This document shows, one piece after another, positions 43,486 to 54,002 of a DNA stretch of 64,000 nt. The translations under genes and the position numbers were made by a program. The DNA comes from Hypoxylon rubiginosum (Eukaryota; Ascomycota; Sordariomycetes; Xylariales; Hypoxylaceae): positions 868,001 to 932,000 of the forward strand of contig CADCXA010000066.1 in the NCBI GenBank assembly GCA_902806565.1, in the 5' to 3' direction. Under the pieces are notes generated by a model. It saw only the letters and a list, made by a program, of their open reading frames with translations, did no database searches and was not told where the DNA came from. The first letter of the stretch is position 1. The number at the start of each line of letters is the position of its first letter.

Positions 43486-45403
43486 TCAGGAACGCGGCCC
43501 AATAGTCGTCAGGTCAATATCCTCGGTTTTCAACTCCCATCCCTTACCCCTAAATCGCTTAGGCCAAATGCCATTTCTCCCAGGTGCCAAGATGCCGTTC
43601 GGATCCAACACATCTTTAATCGTCTCATTAAAGCGCATGAGCGCCGAGTTGTTCCAGTTGTACGTGCTAGCCACTTGATCGGCAAACAGAAGATGGGTGC
43701 GGTACTCCCCAAACCCCTTGGCGGCACATTCATCAATCATCTCTCTCATAAGTCGTACGGCGCGAGCCTTCATCTCAGGTTGGGACCTGTCGTAGATTAT
43801 GTTTGTGATATAACTAAAGCATCATTAGTTGATTGCTAGTCAGGACGTTTCACCTCTCTGGACTCACTGGATCTCTCGACCTGCTACACAGAGCGTCGGA
43901 AAGAGGTCGAATCCGTGGCGTTTGTGGGCTGCGACAACTACGTCGTGAACGGTACGCGCGTCCTTCCCGCGTGTAGGTGCAATGGGGGAGAAGAACAAAT
44001 GCGCGCCATTCGGCACCCAGTTCAGCCATTCAAGCTCTATATACCTGTTAGTGGCAGATCCCAATGAAGATCGATCTATTCAATGCCTTACCACGCAATA
44101 CCGGCACGCCGCTGCAGACTTTAGCGCGGTCGTGGAGATAGTGTTCCGGCGGAAGATCAGAAGGCAGGAAGAATCGCGAGCCCTCGATCTTGGTAAACTC
44201 GGCCTTGATGACCTCCAGCTGCGAGGCGATGGACTCGGGGGGTCCGTACTGCGTCCCGTAGAAAGCCCACGAGCAATCGCCCAGGGGCATCTTAGACGCC
44301 GCGGTCCGGATCTCGTCTCGCGTCATCGGCCCGGACCCGTTATGGAAATCTGCTTTCCGCTTGCCCGTGACGTTGAACTCCTGGATCACGTGGCGCAGCT
44401 GCGGGATGTTGCCCAGGATGCGCTTCTGCGCCAGGGGGCGGATCAGGTCCACGATCTGCTCGAAGTCGTCGTCGCGCGGGAACGTGAAGCAGTAGGACTG
44501 GTGGCCGGTCTCCGGCATCAGGTGGAACCCCATCTTCGTCACGATGCCGAAGTTGCTCTGCGAGAAGATGCCGTCGATAGATGGGCCGAAAGCGTGCTGG
44601 AACGACTGCCAGGTAGGATTGTCCAATCCGTTGGGACCCGGCATGGCGCCCATACCCGTACGTAGAAGCTCGCCGTTAGGCAGGACGAGTTCCATGCCGC
44701 AGCGGTTCCCGAAGTGGTCTCCGTACGGGGTATATCCCACGCCACGGTCGATGGCATTTCCCAATACGCTACCACCGCCGATGTCTGGGGTATCGATCCA
44801 CAGCGGGAGCTTCCGATTCTGTATCTCTTCGTAGAGCCCGAAGTACGTCACGCCGGGTTCGACCACGCAGCTGGCATTCTCAGCATCGATGTTTATAATC
44901 TGATGCATCCGTCTGCCGAGGTCGAGAACAATGCCTCCGGGCACTCGGGGTGCCGCACCGCCATAGCCGAGATTCCTGCCTATGCTGATAGGGTAGAGTG
45001 GAATCTTGAACTTGTTAGCCCAACGCACGGTGGCTTGGACTTCCTCCGTCGACCCGGGATAGACCGTTGCGCTGCTGACGAGCTCTTCCTGGTCCACAAT
45101 GTGGAAAGCATCATGCGTGTTCGGATGCTCTATGTACCATCCGTCGACCAAGGCTTTGTCGTTGACCTCGACGTTCTCGTCTCCTATCGCTGCTTGCAGT
45201 TCCTTAACCGCTGTCTCGAAGTCCTCCGAGGATACGTCCGGCGGGAGACGAACTGGACCTTTTCTCGGCCGACTAACTGGCAGCGTGCGGTTCGCGAACA
45301 GACGAGCTCGTAAACTTTGAGCTTCCTGGCTCAGCCGCGCTGGAGCACCGCTGTGCTTCTCCTGCAACGACGGGATGACGTTCAATGCTGTTTGTGCTGC
45401 CAT
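43486..45403 (-). CDS. Vanillyl-alcohol oxidase/4-cresol dehydrogenase family flavoprotein
   Basis: FAD-dependent oxidation of para-substituted phenols such as vanillyl alcohol or eugenol. Three exons on the minus strand, 45403-44092, 44036-43868 and 43813-43486, in phase; 602 residues (typical 550-600). The FAD-binding PCMH domain has YPGSTEEVQATVRWANKFKIPLYPIS, GRNLGYGGAAPRVPGGIVLDLGRR and VEPGVTYFGLYE. The next region has DTPDIGGGSVLGNAIDRGVGYTPYGDHFG and GMELVLPNGELLRTG, both VAO signatures. The C-terminal domain follows, with LNWVPNGAHLFFSPIAP and HGFDLFPTLCVAGREIH. At the second intron the acceptor at TATAG was chosen because the nearer site gives an in-frame stop. It is divergent from an FAD monooxygenase gene (400 bp apart), suggesting a joint role in aromatic compound use. 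Confidence 0.9.
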
Positions 45404-45803
45404 GATTCCTAAGTGTGCTATGTATGTGATCCTACATTAATCTATGCCGTTGAGGCTTCTTTTATCCTCGGCCAAGTCTCCATAGTGTCTTGGACACAGT
45501 CCATCAACCCCATCTTCGTTTTCCCCGACCTCACTAGCAGATCCCCTCAACCCACTTCCCCAATGGCAGTTGATGCAAACAGGGGATAAAGCAATGGTAT
45601 AGGCGGGGTTGGAGTTGGGGCACCCTCGGCAGATGCACGCCGCAAATCCTACGCAGTACGACTGCGCCGCCGCCTCTATTAATATTATCCAATATCGCGT
45701 CTTCGCATACGAATTGAACAGTTTTTCGTCTACTGTATACATGCATGTCTATAGCTGACGAAGTCTAAACCCTAGAAGTATTACTTCTAAGACCTACTTC
45801 GCA
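45404..45803. promoter_or_regulatory. Divergent promoter between VAO and FAD monooxygenase
   Basis: A 400-bp spacer separates the start codons of two oppositely transcribed flavoenzyme genes. All regulatory sites for both must lie here or inside the genes. No specific operator was identified by eye. Confidence 0.5.
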
Positions 45804-47280
45804 ATGGCATCTAACGGCGAAGGCAATGAGCCTATCAAGGGTGAGCTGAAATGGATCCCCCTCCCCCATTCATCATTGCCACCCTTGCTAAAATATCGAA
45901 GCTATCGTCATCGGTGCCGGTCTCGGTGGGTGCGCCTGCGCGCTCGCGCTCAAGCACCATGGCCACGACGTGGTCGTCTACGAGCGGCTCAAGGGGTTCC
46001 GGCGCCTGGGCGACTCGCTAGGGCTCGGCGAGAACGCGCTCAAGCTGCTGGAGCGCTGGGGCGGCGCGTCGCTGTACCGGCGCCTGACGGGCATCGGCAA
46101 CCAGGCCGCGGACATGCAGATCCGGCGCTGGCACGACGGCAAGGTGCTGGCGCAGCAGCCGCTGATGGACATGGCCGGCTACATCGGGCACCGCGGCGAC
46201 TATCACGAGGCCTTCATCCAAGCCGTCGAGGACGCCGGCATCGAGATCCGCAGGGGCCACGAGGTGGTCTCGTACGACGAGTCGACGCCGAGCGTCGTCT
46301 TCGCGGACGGGACGGAGGAGACGGCAGACATTATCATAGGCGCCGATGGTATCAAATCCCGCGCCAGAGAGCTCGTCCTGGGATTTGAAGACGCGCCGAA
46401 GAGCAGCGGGTATTCGTGCTACAGGGCGTACTTTCCGGGGAAGCACCTACGGGAGATTCCGCTGTGCCGCGAGTTCGTGGATCATGATTGTGTCAATATC
46501 TGGTATGTTCGAAATCTATTGTGAACGTGTCCCTGAAAATCAAGAGCTAAAGAGGAGAATGATTCAGGATCGGCGAGGATACGCACTTGATTCAGAATAC
46601 ACTCCGGGGCGGCGACGAGTTCAACTGGATTGTGACCCGCAAGCTGTCGCACGAGGCAGATATGGAGGTCAAGGAGTCATGGTTCCAGGAGGGGAACATG
46701 GACGAGGTCAAGAAGTCTCTGAAAAATCTAGATCCCCGCATATACGCGGCTGTCGAGACGACCGAGTCCTGCTTGGACTGGAAGATTTGCTATAGAGACC
46801 CTCTCCCGACCTGGATATCCAAGAGCCACAAGATTGCCTTGCTAGGGGATAGTTGCCACCCGCATCTACCGACGAGCGCGCAGGGCGCGAGTCAGGCGAC
46901 GGAGAGCGCCGGTGTGCTCGCCGTTTGCTTGAAGCTGGCTGGGAAGGGCAACATCCCTTTAGCCGTAAGAGGAACCCATTCTTTTAACTCCCCCAAAGAG
47001 AATTTGACCTAACCAGACATTCTAGACGAGATGTTATGAGAAACTACGATTCCCGAGGACCAGGGCCAGCCAGACTAATGGGGAGGACTTGAGGGACCGC
47101 TGGCACAACGCGCTCAAGAACGTGGCGGACGGCGTCGAGATCGACCCCGAGTCGATCAAGATGCGTAATAGGTGGCTCTACGCCTTCGATGCCGAGGCGG
47201 ATACGCTTGAGCACTGGGACGAAGTATCGTCGTTGGTTGCTGAGGAGCTGAGGACTGGGAAGATTTCTCCGCTGTGTTAA
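45804..47280 (+). CDS. FAD-dependent monooxygenase (salicylate hydroxylase-like)
   Basis: Four exons, 45804-45840, 45902-46502, 46568-46964 and 47026-47280, give 417 residues. Family: class A flavoprotein aromatic hydroxylases (PHBH fold). The Rossmann FAD motif IVIGAGLGGCACALAL is at about residues 14-29, then an acidic E at strand 2 (VVVYERL), the SLGLGENALKLLERWG block, GADGIKSRAR (the DG motif) and ALLGDSCHPHLPTSAQGASQATE (the GD motif binding the FAD ribityl and pyrophosphate). The last exon is helical and ends WRYG-free at RTGKISPLC. The first intron splits a 12-residue leader from the core, a common arrangement. Substrate unknown; salicylate, hydroxybenzoate or a polyphenol are options. 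It is paired with the VAO-type enzyme upstream. Confidence 0.9.
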
Positions 47281-48362
47281 TAGGGGCGAAGGTTGTTAAG
47301 TGCTTCGAGGAATGATGGAGAATATGCATTCCTACCTATCCATGTTGTTTGCCTACCTAAATTACCTAGACTATAGAAGTAAATTAGTATATTATGTCGA
47401 CCGCAAACCTGGCCAACAAGCACCCACCTATGTACCTCCAGCCACATGCGAATTGTCTAGCCGTCCTGAAGAGAAACCCTTCTACAGAAGACACAAATGA
47501 TTCATTAATCTCGTCAAAATCAATATCTATTGGGATATCGACATCCCCTAACCAGAAACTGATTGAGTCCGGTACGAGGTTAATTTCACAGAAGACATTG
47601 AGGATCGAGAAATATCGCGCCGCCTCTACGTGGTGTTGCTCATAAATGATGCCTACGGGGTAGAGAAACCCCCAAGACTTCCATAAATTCGTAGAACTTA
47701 GCATCTCATTTGCTTTCCTGTAAAGAAGTCTCATCGTGATGCTTTGGAGGAATTTCTCTTATTGTTCCTACCAGACAGATGATGCATTAATATAATTTTA
47801 TTATGTTAAACAATATGCCACCTGCTGCCTATAGCCTCAAGCTGTGTATTTAATACTTCTTAAGCATAACTGCGTGGAAGCTACGTTTCATCACTGGCTT
47901 AGATAGTAGCAGTTTGGTTCCAAGTAAATACCCTCTGTGGCTGCTAGTGAGCACCTTCGGGAACCGGTCATCCGGTCAAGTGGTTCGGTGATGAGAAGCA
48001 ATCTCCAGTGTTACGACTTTACTGACAACCATGTCACCAAAATATTCTGAGAATCATTAGCAAATGATATTTATTGGTGTTTTGTTCGAGCATAGAAAGG
48101 TTGATACCAACCTGTTTTTTGTAGTAGATGTAGGGGAGGAAGAAAAGCATGCGAAAAAGGAAATGAAGAGAAATATTTGATTTATATATTTGTACTTTTG
48201 AATTTATGTAAAACAGAAACTTTAAGGTTATCTGATAGGGGTAAAAGAGACCTAAAACTAGCTAGCCTAGATTTAGGAATAATGACATCCGAGGCTCAGA
48301 GTCAGAGGCCTTGCAAAACCTACCATGTACCAGGCTACAATCGCAGACCTTCATCATTTCAT
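47281..48362. other. Intergenic with one uncertain ORF
   Basis: About 1.1 kb. A minus-strand ATG frame (47734-47384) is the only long one and is listed separately. The rest is AT-rich with no recognisable content. Confidence 0.35.
47384..47734 (-). CDS. Hypothetical ORF, possibly a gene fragment
   Basis: ATG 47734 begins a 116-codon frame containing WGFLYPVGIIYEQHHVEAARYFSIL and an acidic Ile/Asp stretch (DVDIPIDIDFDEI). The mixed hydrophobic and charged composition looks protein-like, but no family is recognised and codon use is AT-rich. It overlaps no other supported gene. It may be the last exon of a decayed gene or a chance frame. Confidence 0.3.
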   Translation of the reverse strand: MRLLYRKANEMLSSTNLWKSWGFLYPVGIIYEQHHVEAARYFSILNVFCEINLVPDSISFWLGDVDIPIDIDFDEINESFVSSVEGFLFRTARQFACGWRYIGGCLLARFAVDIIY

Positions 48363-48560
48363 CTAGATTACCTGGGAGACACGGACTATGCCATTTGTAC
48401 GACTCTTGACGTCCTTCGCTACTGCCGATAGTTCCATCTTCTTTCGCTTTAGACCGACGGAGGACATGTACGTTTCTCGAGTCTCTATGGAAAGCCGAGT
48501 CCCGAAATCTAGAAATTGGACAGTTGCGGCAGCAACGGATGGAATGCTAAGAGGATCCAT
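48363..48560 (-). pseudogene. Fragment of a fungal STAND/NLR-type protein N-terminus
   Basis: ATG 48560 encodes MDPLSIPSVAAATVQFLDFG, the characteristic opening of the fungal STAND (NLR-like) N-terminal domain, followed by a short amphipathic helix (RETYMSSVGLKRKKMELSAVAKDV). The reading ends at SQ-GTAATC, a possible splice donor, and then TAG. No NACHT/NB-ARC or repeat domain follows on the minus strand down to about 47800. It appears to be a truncated relic of an incompatibility or innate-immunity type gene. Confidence 0.55.
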
Positions 48561-48777
48561 AGCTCCCTATATGATTTAGGTTTACCCTGCTTTCTGGAGA
48601 TCCGCGGATATAGTGACTGTTAGTTAAGATGTCGAATCCTGAACGGATGAATAGTGGCAGAGCTTGAAGTTCAACTTCGCCGGATGGGTTATCAAGAAGA
48701 TTCGAGACTGGGATTGAAGCAGACATTTTATGTGCACGATCACGATCACGATCTCGAACGAGGGATATCTTATCAAT

Positions 48778-49251
48778 TTAATATCCTATTACCAAAGCCA
48801 CGAAGAACGTAGCAACCCAGGTGAGCATCAGGAAATCCAGCACATTCAGCAGCTCCTGCGTCTTCCTCTGCGCCTCGTCGTAGTCGCCCATCTTCGGCAC
48901 GGCCCCCTTCAGCCCGGGCGTCTTGTCGGCCCAGAAGCCCCGCATGTGCTGCCGCGCGAAGAAGAGGGCGACGGCCGCCGCCGCCTGGTACAGGTAGCGC
49001 GGCAGGAAGCCGGAGACGCTGCCGCGGAGGGCGAGCGTCAGGGACGCGAATAGAGATAGCAGGAGCGCGAGGACGCCGGAGGTCTGCGTGGTGTACGTCT
49101 TGTTCCGCTGGTGCTCCGCCGTGCTGGAGTACTCGGCGAGCTTCTTGGTCGTCTCCTCGTACTTGCGCAGGTTGGTGATGGCGATGTACGATTGCTTGCC
49201 GCCGTAGGCTGTCAGGGCAGCCTGGGCGAGGTGGAGGATCTGTAGAAACAT
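48778..49251 (-). CDS. Small membrane protein, conserved hypothetical
   Basis: A single 157-residue frame from ATG 49251. The N-terminal helix MFLQILHLAQAALTAYGGKQSY is hydrophobic then polar. Two strong membrane segments follow, SGVLALLLSLFASLTLAL (about 58-77) and YLYQAAAAVALFFARQ (about 87-102). The C-terminal LDFLMLTWVATFFVALVIGY is a third. A basic/acidic soluble loop lies between them. Such four-helix-like small membrane proteins are common in fungal genomes and I do not recognise a function. GC-rich codons in the core support real coding. A likely role is in an internal membrane (ER or mitochondrion), without evidence. Confidence 0.7.
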   Translation of the reverse strand: MFLQILHLAQAALTAYGGKQSYIAITNLRKYEETTKKLAEYSSTAEHQRNKTYTTQTSGVLALLLSLFASLTLALRGSVSGFLPRYLYQAAAAVALFFARQHMRGFWADKTPGLKGAVPKMGDYDEAQRKTQELLNVLDFLMLTWVATFFVALVIGY

Positions 49252-49768
49252 CTCGAAATGGCAGCTCTTTGAGTTATGAGGGTCGTAACAGGGAAAAAAG
49301 AAGTGTGAATTTAATTAATTCTTGCCTCTTAAACCTGTCGCCTTAAGTTTCTCGATTTGGTTTTGATACTTGACAAGTTTATGACGGCTTGCTTACTCAT
49401 TGATGTCGATGACGTAGATGTCAACTCCAACAAAATTCTTGGAGATACCTCTTTGAACAACTATCCGTCATATAGCAGGTTATCTGAGAGCTGATGGGGA
49501 GATATGAGATATAAACTTCTTCCCAAAGTCCTTGTCATTGACTCGGCTCATTTCTGTCATACACGTATGCGTTCTTTTCCATCTGATGTCTCGATCGTGT
49601 CTTGTAAAACTGGCTTGATGTGGCTGTGCGGTGTTATCTTGCAGATGCGTTGAATGTGGCGCATGCTACATAAGGAGCCATTCCATTTTAATCAAGAGTT
49701 CAGTGGTCGACTGTACCGACTCTCTTCTGCAGCAAAGAATCGCCAAGTGTAAACGGCAGCTTGTCATA
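49252..49768. other. Divergent promoter region of the membrane protein and YSA1
   Basis: About 500 bp between two divergently transcribed genes. No gene recognised. Confidence 0.35.
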
Positions 49769-50660
49769 ATGGCAGCATCTGCACGAACAGCGAAAATCAT
49801 ATCAACCGAGCTTCTTGTAAGTTCTTAGACGACCCTAATTGAAGGGGCGTGCTAAGAACTATCAGGAAAACAAGGACGCGAAATGGATTAATCTCGTAAA
49901 GTCAGTGGCAGCTCCGCTATCGCACCAATCGGCGGTCCAAGGCCTTCCAGTAGTAGCGCTTCGCATGTCTAACCGTCGGCATATGATAGAATTACCTACG
50001 AGGATGAGAGCGGCCAAGTGCGTACGTGGGAGGCGATGCGGCGTCCCGGGCGGTCGAAGGCCAGCGCCGTAGATGCCGTGCAAATGATCGCTCTCCTCGA
50101 GAGCCCATCCGGTCCCAAACTTCTGCTTGAGAAACAGTTCCGCGCGCCCGCAGGAAAGCTCGTGATTGAGTTCCCCGCTGGTCTAGTCGACGAGGGTGAA
50201 TCTCCGGAGCACGCAGCTCTGCGCGAGTTGAGAGAAGAGACAGGTTACGTCGGTGAGATCGTGGCCGATCGTGGAGGCAAACGACCGATTCTCTTCAGCT
50301 GTGAGTCCAATTGAAAGTTGTGCCTTTTGCCTTGTAGCATACTAAACACTAATCGTGACTTCAGCCCCTGCATCGTCGAGGTAAGCTCCGTCGTTCCTTG
50401 CATCGACGTCTAGACGTCTAACTGACCCGTTCTCTAGCTCAAGCACCTTTCTCATTCATCTCAAAATTGACCCGACCAAGGCAGAGAACCAGGATCCGAA
50501 GCCGCAGCTAGAAGATGGCGAGTTCATTGAGTGCTTCTGGGTGCCGTTGGAAAATCTATATGAAGAATGCAGAAAGCTAGAAGCTCAGGGATATGCGATT
50601 GATGGCAAGGTTGGCGTGTTTGCAGAAGGCCTCGAAATGTCAAAAATATGGTCAGCTTAA
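49769..50660 (+). CDS. YSA1: ADP-ribose pyrophosphatase, NUDIX family (Ysa1-like)
   Basis: Hydrolyses ADP-ribose and related sugar nucleotides to AMP and sugar phosphate. Five exons keep phase: 49769-49816, 49857-49900, 49990-50300, a 16-nt micro-exon 50365-50380, and 50438-50660; 213 residues (yeast Ysa1 is 231). The NUDIX box [23 protein letters not shown] matches G-x5-E-x7-RE-x2-EE-x-G exactly, preceded by the Ysa1-type strand [16 protein letters not shown] and VQMIALLE precede it, and [11 protein letters not shown] closes the domain. It may end at TAA 50658-50660 (KIWSA). A later stretch at 50706-50757 resembles a C-terminal tail, but the available donor splices into a stop, so the exact end is uncertain. 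Confidence 0.87.
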
Positions 50661-50903
50661 TACCTAACATGTCAGGAGGCACATTCTATTGACCTCTGTT
50701 GTAGAAACTCAATGCTCACCTGTTCGGTCGCGAATGTCTACAACTAGCAATATAGAACTGTAGCCAAAGTAAACTCAACATCGTCGTCAAACACTGAACT
50801 AAGTACTGATCATTTGTCCCGGTCGCGATAAAATTCAAGTGATTTAAACTCCACAGAAGAAATAAAAATCAACTGCTTGTGTACGAGCAATTGACAAAAG
50901 AAT

Positions 50904-51006
50904 TGACCCTCCTCGGGCTCGAACCGAGAATCTCCTGATAACTTATCAAGCACGTTTTACACACGCTCAATCGTAGTCAGACGCCTTACCATTGGGCCAA
51001 AGGGCC
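50904..51006 (-). tRNA. tRNA-Arg (ACG) with 31-nt intron
   Basis: On the minus strand the acceptor GGCCCTT/GAGGGTC pairs with two wobbles and discriminator A. The T-arm CTCGG-TTCGAGC-CCGAG is perfect. The D-region TGGCCCAATGG serves as the A box. The anticodon stem TCTGA/TCAGG encloses CTACGA with anticodon ACG. About 31 extra nt sit after position 37, the standard intron site, leaving a mature length of about 72. Confidence 0.92.
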
Positions 51007-51274
51007 GTCACGTAAGTTGTGCACGATTAATGCTTGAAATAGTGAACTCTAAAGAACGGTTAAGTAGATATCTTAAGCCGAAAATTAGCCTCCCTGAATC
51101 TGCAGCATTGATCATAGCCCCCCGATACATGAAACGACCGGTATACAAGCATAGGGATCCGAAATTTAGGAGCTACCTAGTAGGTACCTCACTTGAAGCG
51201 TGCTAACATCAGAAGAACCAGCAATCGACGATAAAAAGGCAACTCAAGAGATTTGGTATAAACTTAGCATGCTA

Positions 51275-51905
51275 CTAAAAAAAAGGCCATATATCTCCCT
51301 CCTTGGTATCCCGAAACGAAAGCATCCACGGCGTTTCCAAACAGCCATCCGACGCCCACTCATTCGTGATATCCGTCGTACCCTCAAAAACAAAGCCCGG
51401 CGCGCCGCGTGGTGACCGCTCAATTTTCCCATACCAAGTCCGCCTTCCCCCTTGGGATTCCTCGTGACAACCAAGGCGCTGATCTATCCATTCCCATTTC
51501 CCGTTTAGCAGTCCGATTGCTCGACAGGCCCATCCGGTAACAACCTCCGGGTCATCGTACATGGTCACCCGCCGCCACGACGAAGCGGTTGCTGTCGTCG
51601 ATCTCGTCTTCTGGCTTGATATCCCCACTCTCGTAGAAACGGGGCTCCCAGTCGTCGTACAACGGGATCGTCTTAGTCCTGGCTACGACCTCCTTTCCGT
51701 TCTTGCTGGACGTGCAGCTTCTCACTTCCAGTCCTTTAAAGGTCTTGCTCTAATTAATGCAGATTGAGTCGATCCATATAAGTTAAACTTCGAGGTGATC
51801 AGCGATAAGACCAGCATCGTGAAACATCCTTGAGGCCCTCACTTACGGCGAGTGTCTATTCTGACCATGCCCGCAACATGCCATCCAAGAAGGATTCATT
51901 CTGAG
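51275..51905 (-). pseudogene. Unknown protein gene with frameshift (fragment)
   Basis: Two overlapping minus-strand reading frames look like one interrupted protein. The first (about 51756-51563) reads SKTFKGLEVRSCTSSKNG and IPLYDDWEPRFYESGDIKPEDEIDDSNRFVVAAG, then runs into a stop. The second frame (51578-51275) continues VTMYDDPEVVTGWACRAIGLL and KWEWIDQRLGC to PWMLSFRDTKEGDIWPFF. The join needs a one-base shift. Upstream, a GTAAGT donor and TTAG acceptor near 51847 and 51756 could attach a first exon, but in the matching phase this exon contains TAG. No family recognised; it looks like a decaying gene. Confidence 0.4.
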
Positions 51906-52216
51906 TTTACCAGTCTTAAATGGACTGCATTAGGTATACACTTGCAACACTGGTAATTATATTGCCTATTTCATTCACAGCCTAAGTACTAGCACTGGCT
52001 TCGCCACCCTTTCTTCGCGATGCAGTATACATGCGTCCGTAGCTTAGAACTCTGTCGAACTTGGTCATGCTCCGGGAATCAGTAACTTCATCGAGGAACT
52101 GACGGCGGTTGATGGGTCCAGATCCCTCAAAAATTCCGGACAACTAAGCATGCATTAACACCCTTCGACAGCCTCGGCCTCTCCAGCAGCGACCACACGT
52201 CCGGGAGTAGCCCATC
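51906..52216. other. Intergenic, 3' flank of O-methyltransferase
   Basis: About 310 bp, no gene recognised. Confidence 0.3.
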
Positions 52217-54002
52217 CTACACTCCTACTTCGGTAATGCCGACCATGCTCCTCGTCTCCCAGAATTTCACCAGCCGCAGCCCAGCCTTTTCGAATAGCTC
52301 TTTGAGCTCGGCCGGTGTCCTCTCTATCCCATTCATGGTAGCCATCAGGCCGAGGTCCCTGTTATGGCAGTAGCGCACATGGTAGCCATAATTCGAGGGA
52401 AGGGGACTCGGCGCTGCGGGAATCTCGGGGCATCCAAACGTCGTGTTCATGACGGGATCGCAAATCAAGATCCTCGATCTAGGGCCCATTGATCCCTTTA
52501 TCGACTTGAGGATGGCGATGCAGTAGTCATCCGACCAGTCGTGGCTATCATCGAGCATCAGCATTCGATCCCGTATCATTATCTGTTCTGCACACTACGG
52601 CCACAGTGAAAAGCTTACAGGATAGCGCGTAGCCAGTACACGTCAGCGCCTCTAACGGGATTTGGCACGAAGAAGTCGTGTGCCATCAGCTTAACCCGCC
52701 CGCTGGGAATGGCATCAGGAAATTCCCTTGGGAATATCTCTTTCTCTGCCAGCTCTATGTTTTCTGGTCGATCTTGGACCACGAACCTGAGCTTCGGGTA
52801 TATAGGCAGAAGCTGTAAGACAAATCCGCCTAGAACAAGAAAAGAGTTAGCAATCTGCTTGATGCGAACCACCCGGTCGGACTAGACGGCAAAAAGGGGG
52901 TTTAAACAAACCAATGCCTCCGCCGACGTCTACCACAACTCCGTCCCCTAGCTCACCCCAGGGAAAATCTAGATTTAGTGTCAGCGGATTTGGGCCATTT
53001 GGAAACGTGACTTGGTGAAGTTACCAAAAGCGTGGGCAGCACCCCATGTCTTTCCACCACCCACCATGGCCGCCGCAAGGTTCTGTAGCTCAGGTCTACC
53101 GACTAGGCCACCATGATCGAACATCATGTTATACTTTGACAAGTCGGGGACGCCTGGGTATCCTGGACCGTCGGAGACAAGCTGGTCGGAGGGCAGCCTT
53201 TCCGTCATCCAATCCCACAACGACTTGTCTGTTCCTGCGGCTGCCTGAAACGGCGTCTCATCCACCTTGTACGATGCGCCTTTTGGGCCGACGATGTATC
53301 TTGGTAGGTGCTCGGATGCGGCGTATACGTGCAATCCACTGGGTGAAAATGCAATTAGCGACCGAGTGCTACTATACCCGCGTGATGGTGGCCATGAACA
53401 ACTTACAACATTTGCACGTACGCCCTCAATCCCGGGTTCTTGACCAGCGCCGAAGAGATGCGGTTATTGCGAAACCTATTCTCAGCCATCTCTTCGAACA
53501 CGTGGATGGAGCATAGCGCCCTTAAGAGTCGAGCTGTTTGTAAATACTGTAGTTAGTCCACCGCAGCGTATAGACGATGGAGACGCGAAAAGAGGACGTG
53601 GATCTTACCCAGCTTCTTTGACTCGATGCTGGTCTTTTCAGCCAAGACCTTTATTTCCAGACCCTCATCCCCCGCTTCGGCAAGCAGGTCGGGGATGTCT
53701 CGTTCGGCCACGATGAATAGCGCCCGCGACTCCATGAACTGGGTTAGGATCTGTTGGACGCGCTGATACGGCTCAGAAACTAGCTCCACTAGCGAGCCCG
53801 AGATGGCCTCGATTGTCTTCTCTGCCTCCCAGAGCTTATGACTTGGCAGAACTCGAGCCGTATCTTTGCCGTCCGCTGCCAATGGGCCGGAGAAATCTTC
53901 TTTGGCCCACTCTTCCTGGACCGTCAGGGCTGCATCGCGTAGCTGATCGGATAGTTTCAGGAGCTTGTTTGCCTCTTCTCGGCTACGGGGAAAACGCTCC
54001 AT
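52217..54002 (-). CDS. SAM-dependent O-methyltransferase (class II, secondary-metabolite type)
   Basis: Transfers methyl from SAM to a hydroxyl on an unknown small molecule. Six exons on the minus strand: 54002-53609, 53533-53407, 53338-53025, 52968-52912, 52829-52619 and 52544-52217; every phase closes at 476 residues. An N-terminal dimerisation/winged-helix region (about 1-200) has LLRALCSIHVFEEM. The SAM motif VVVDVGGGIGG is at about residues 289-299, split by an intron before the last Gly. FVVQDRPENI binds the ribose, and LMAHDFFVPNPVRGADVYWLRAIL leads to the catalytic base region LHDWSDDYC (His at about 369). The end has ERTPAELKELFEKAGL. Typical fungal length is 400-480. No polyketide or other biosynthetic core enzyme is within the window, so its substrate is unclear. 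Confidence 0.9.

Noticed and set aside
43982..45313. Plus-strand frames over the VAO gene
   Set aside because: Antisense shadows; no domain, while the minus strand carries the FAD signatures.
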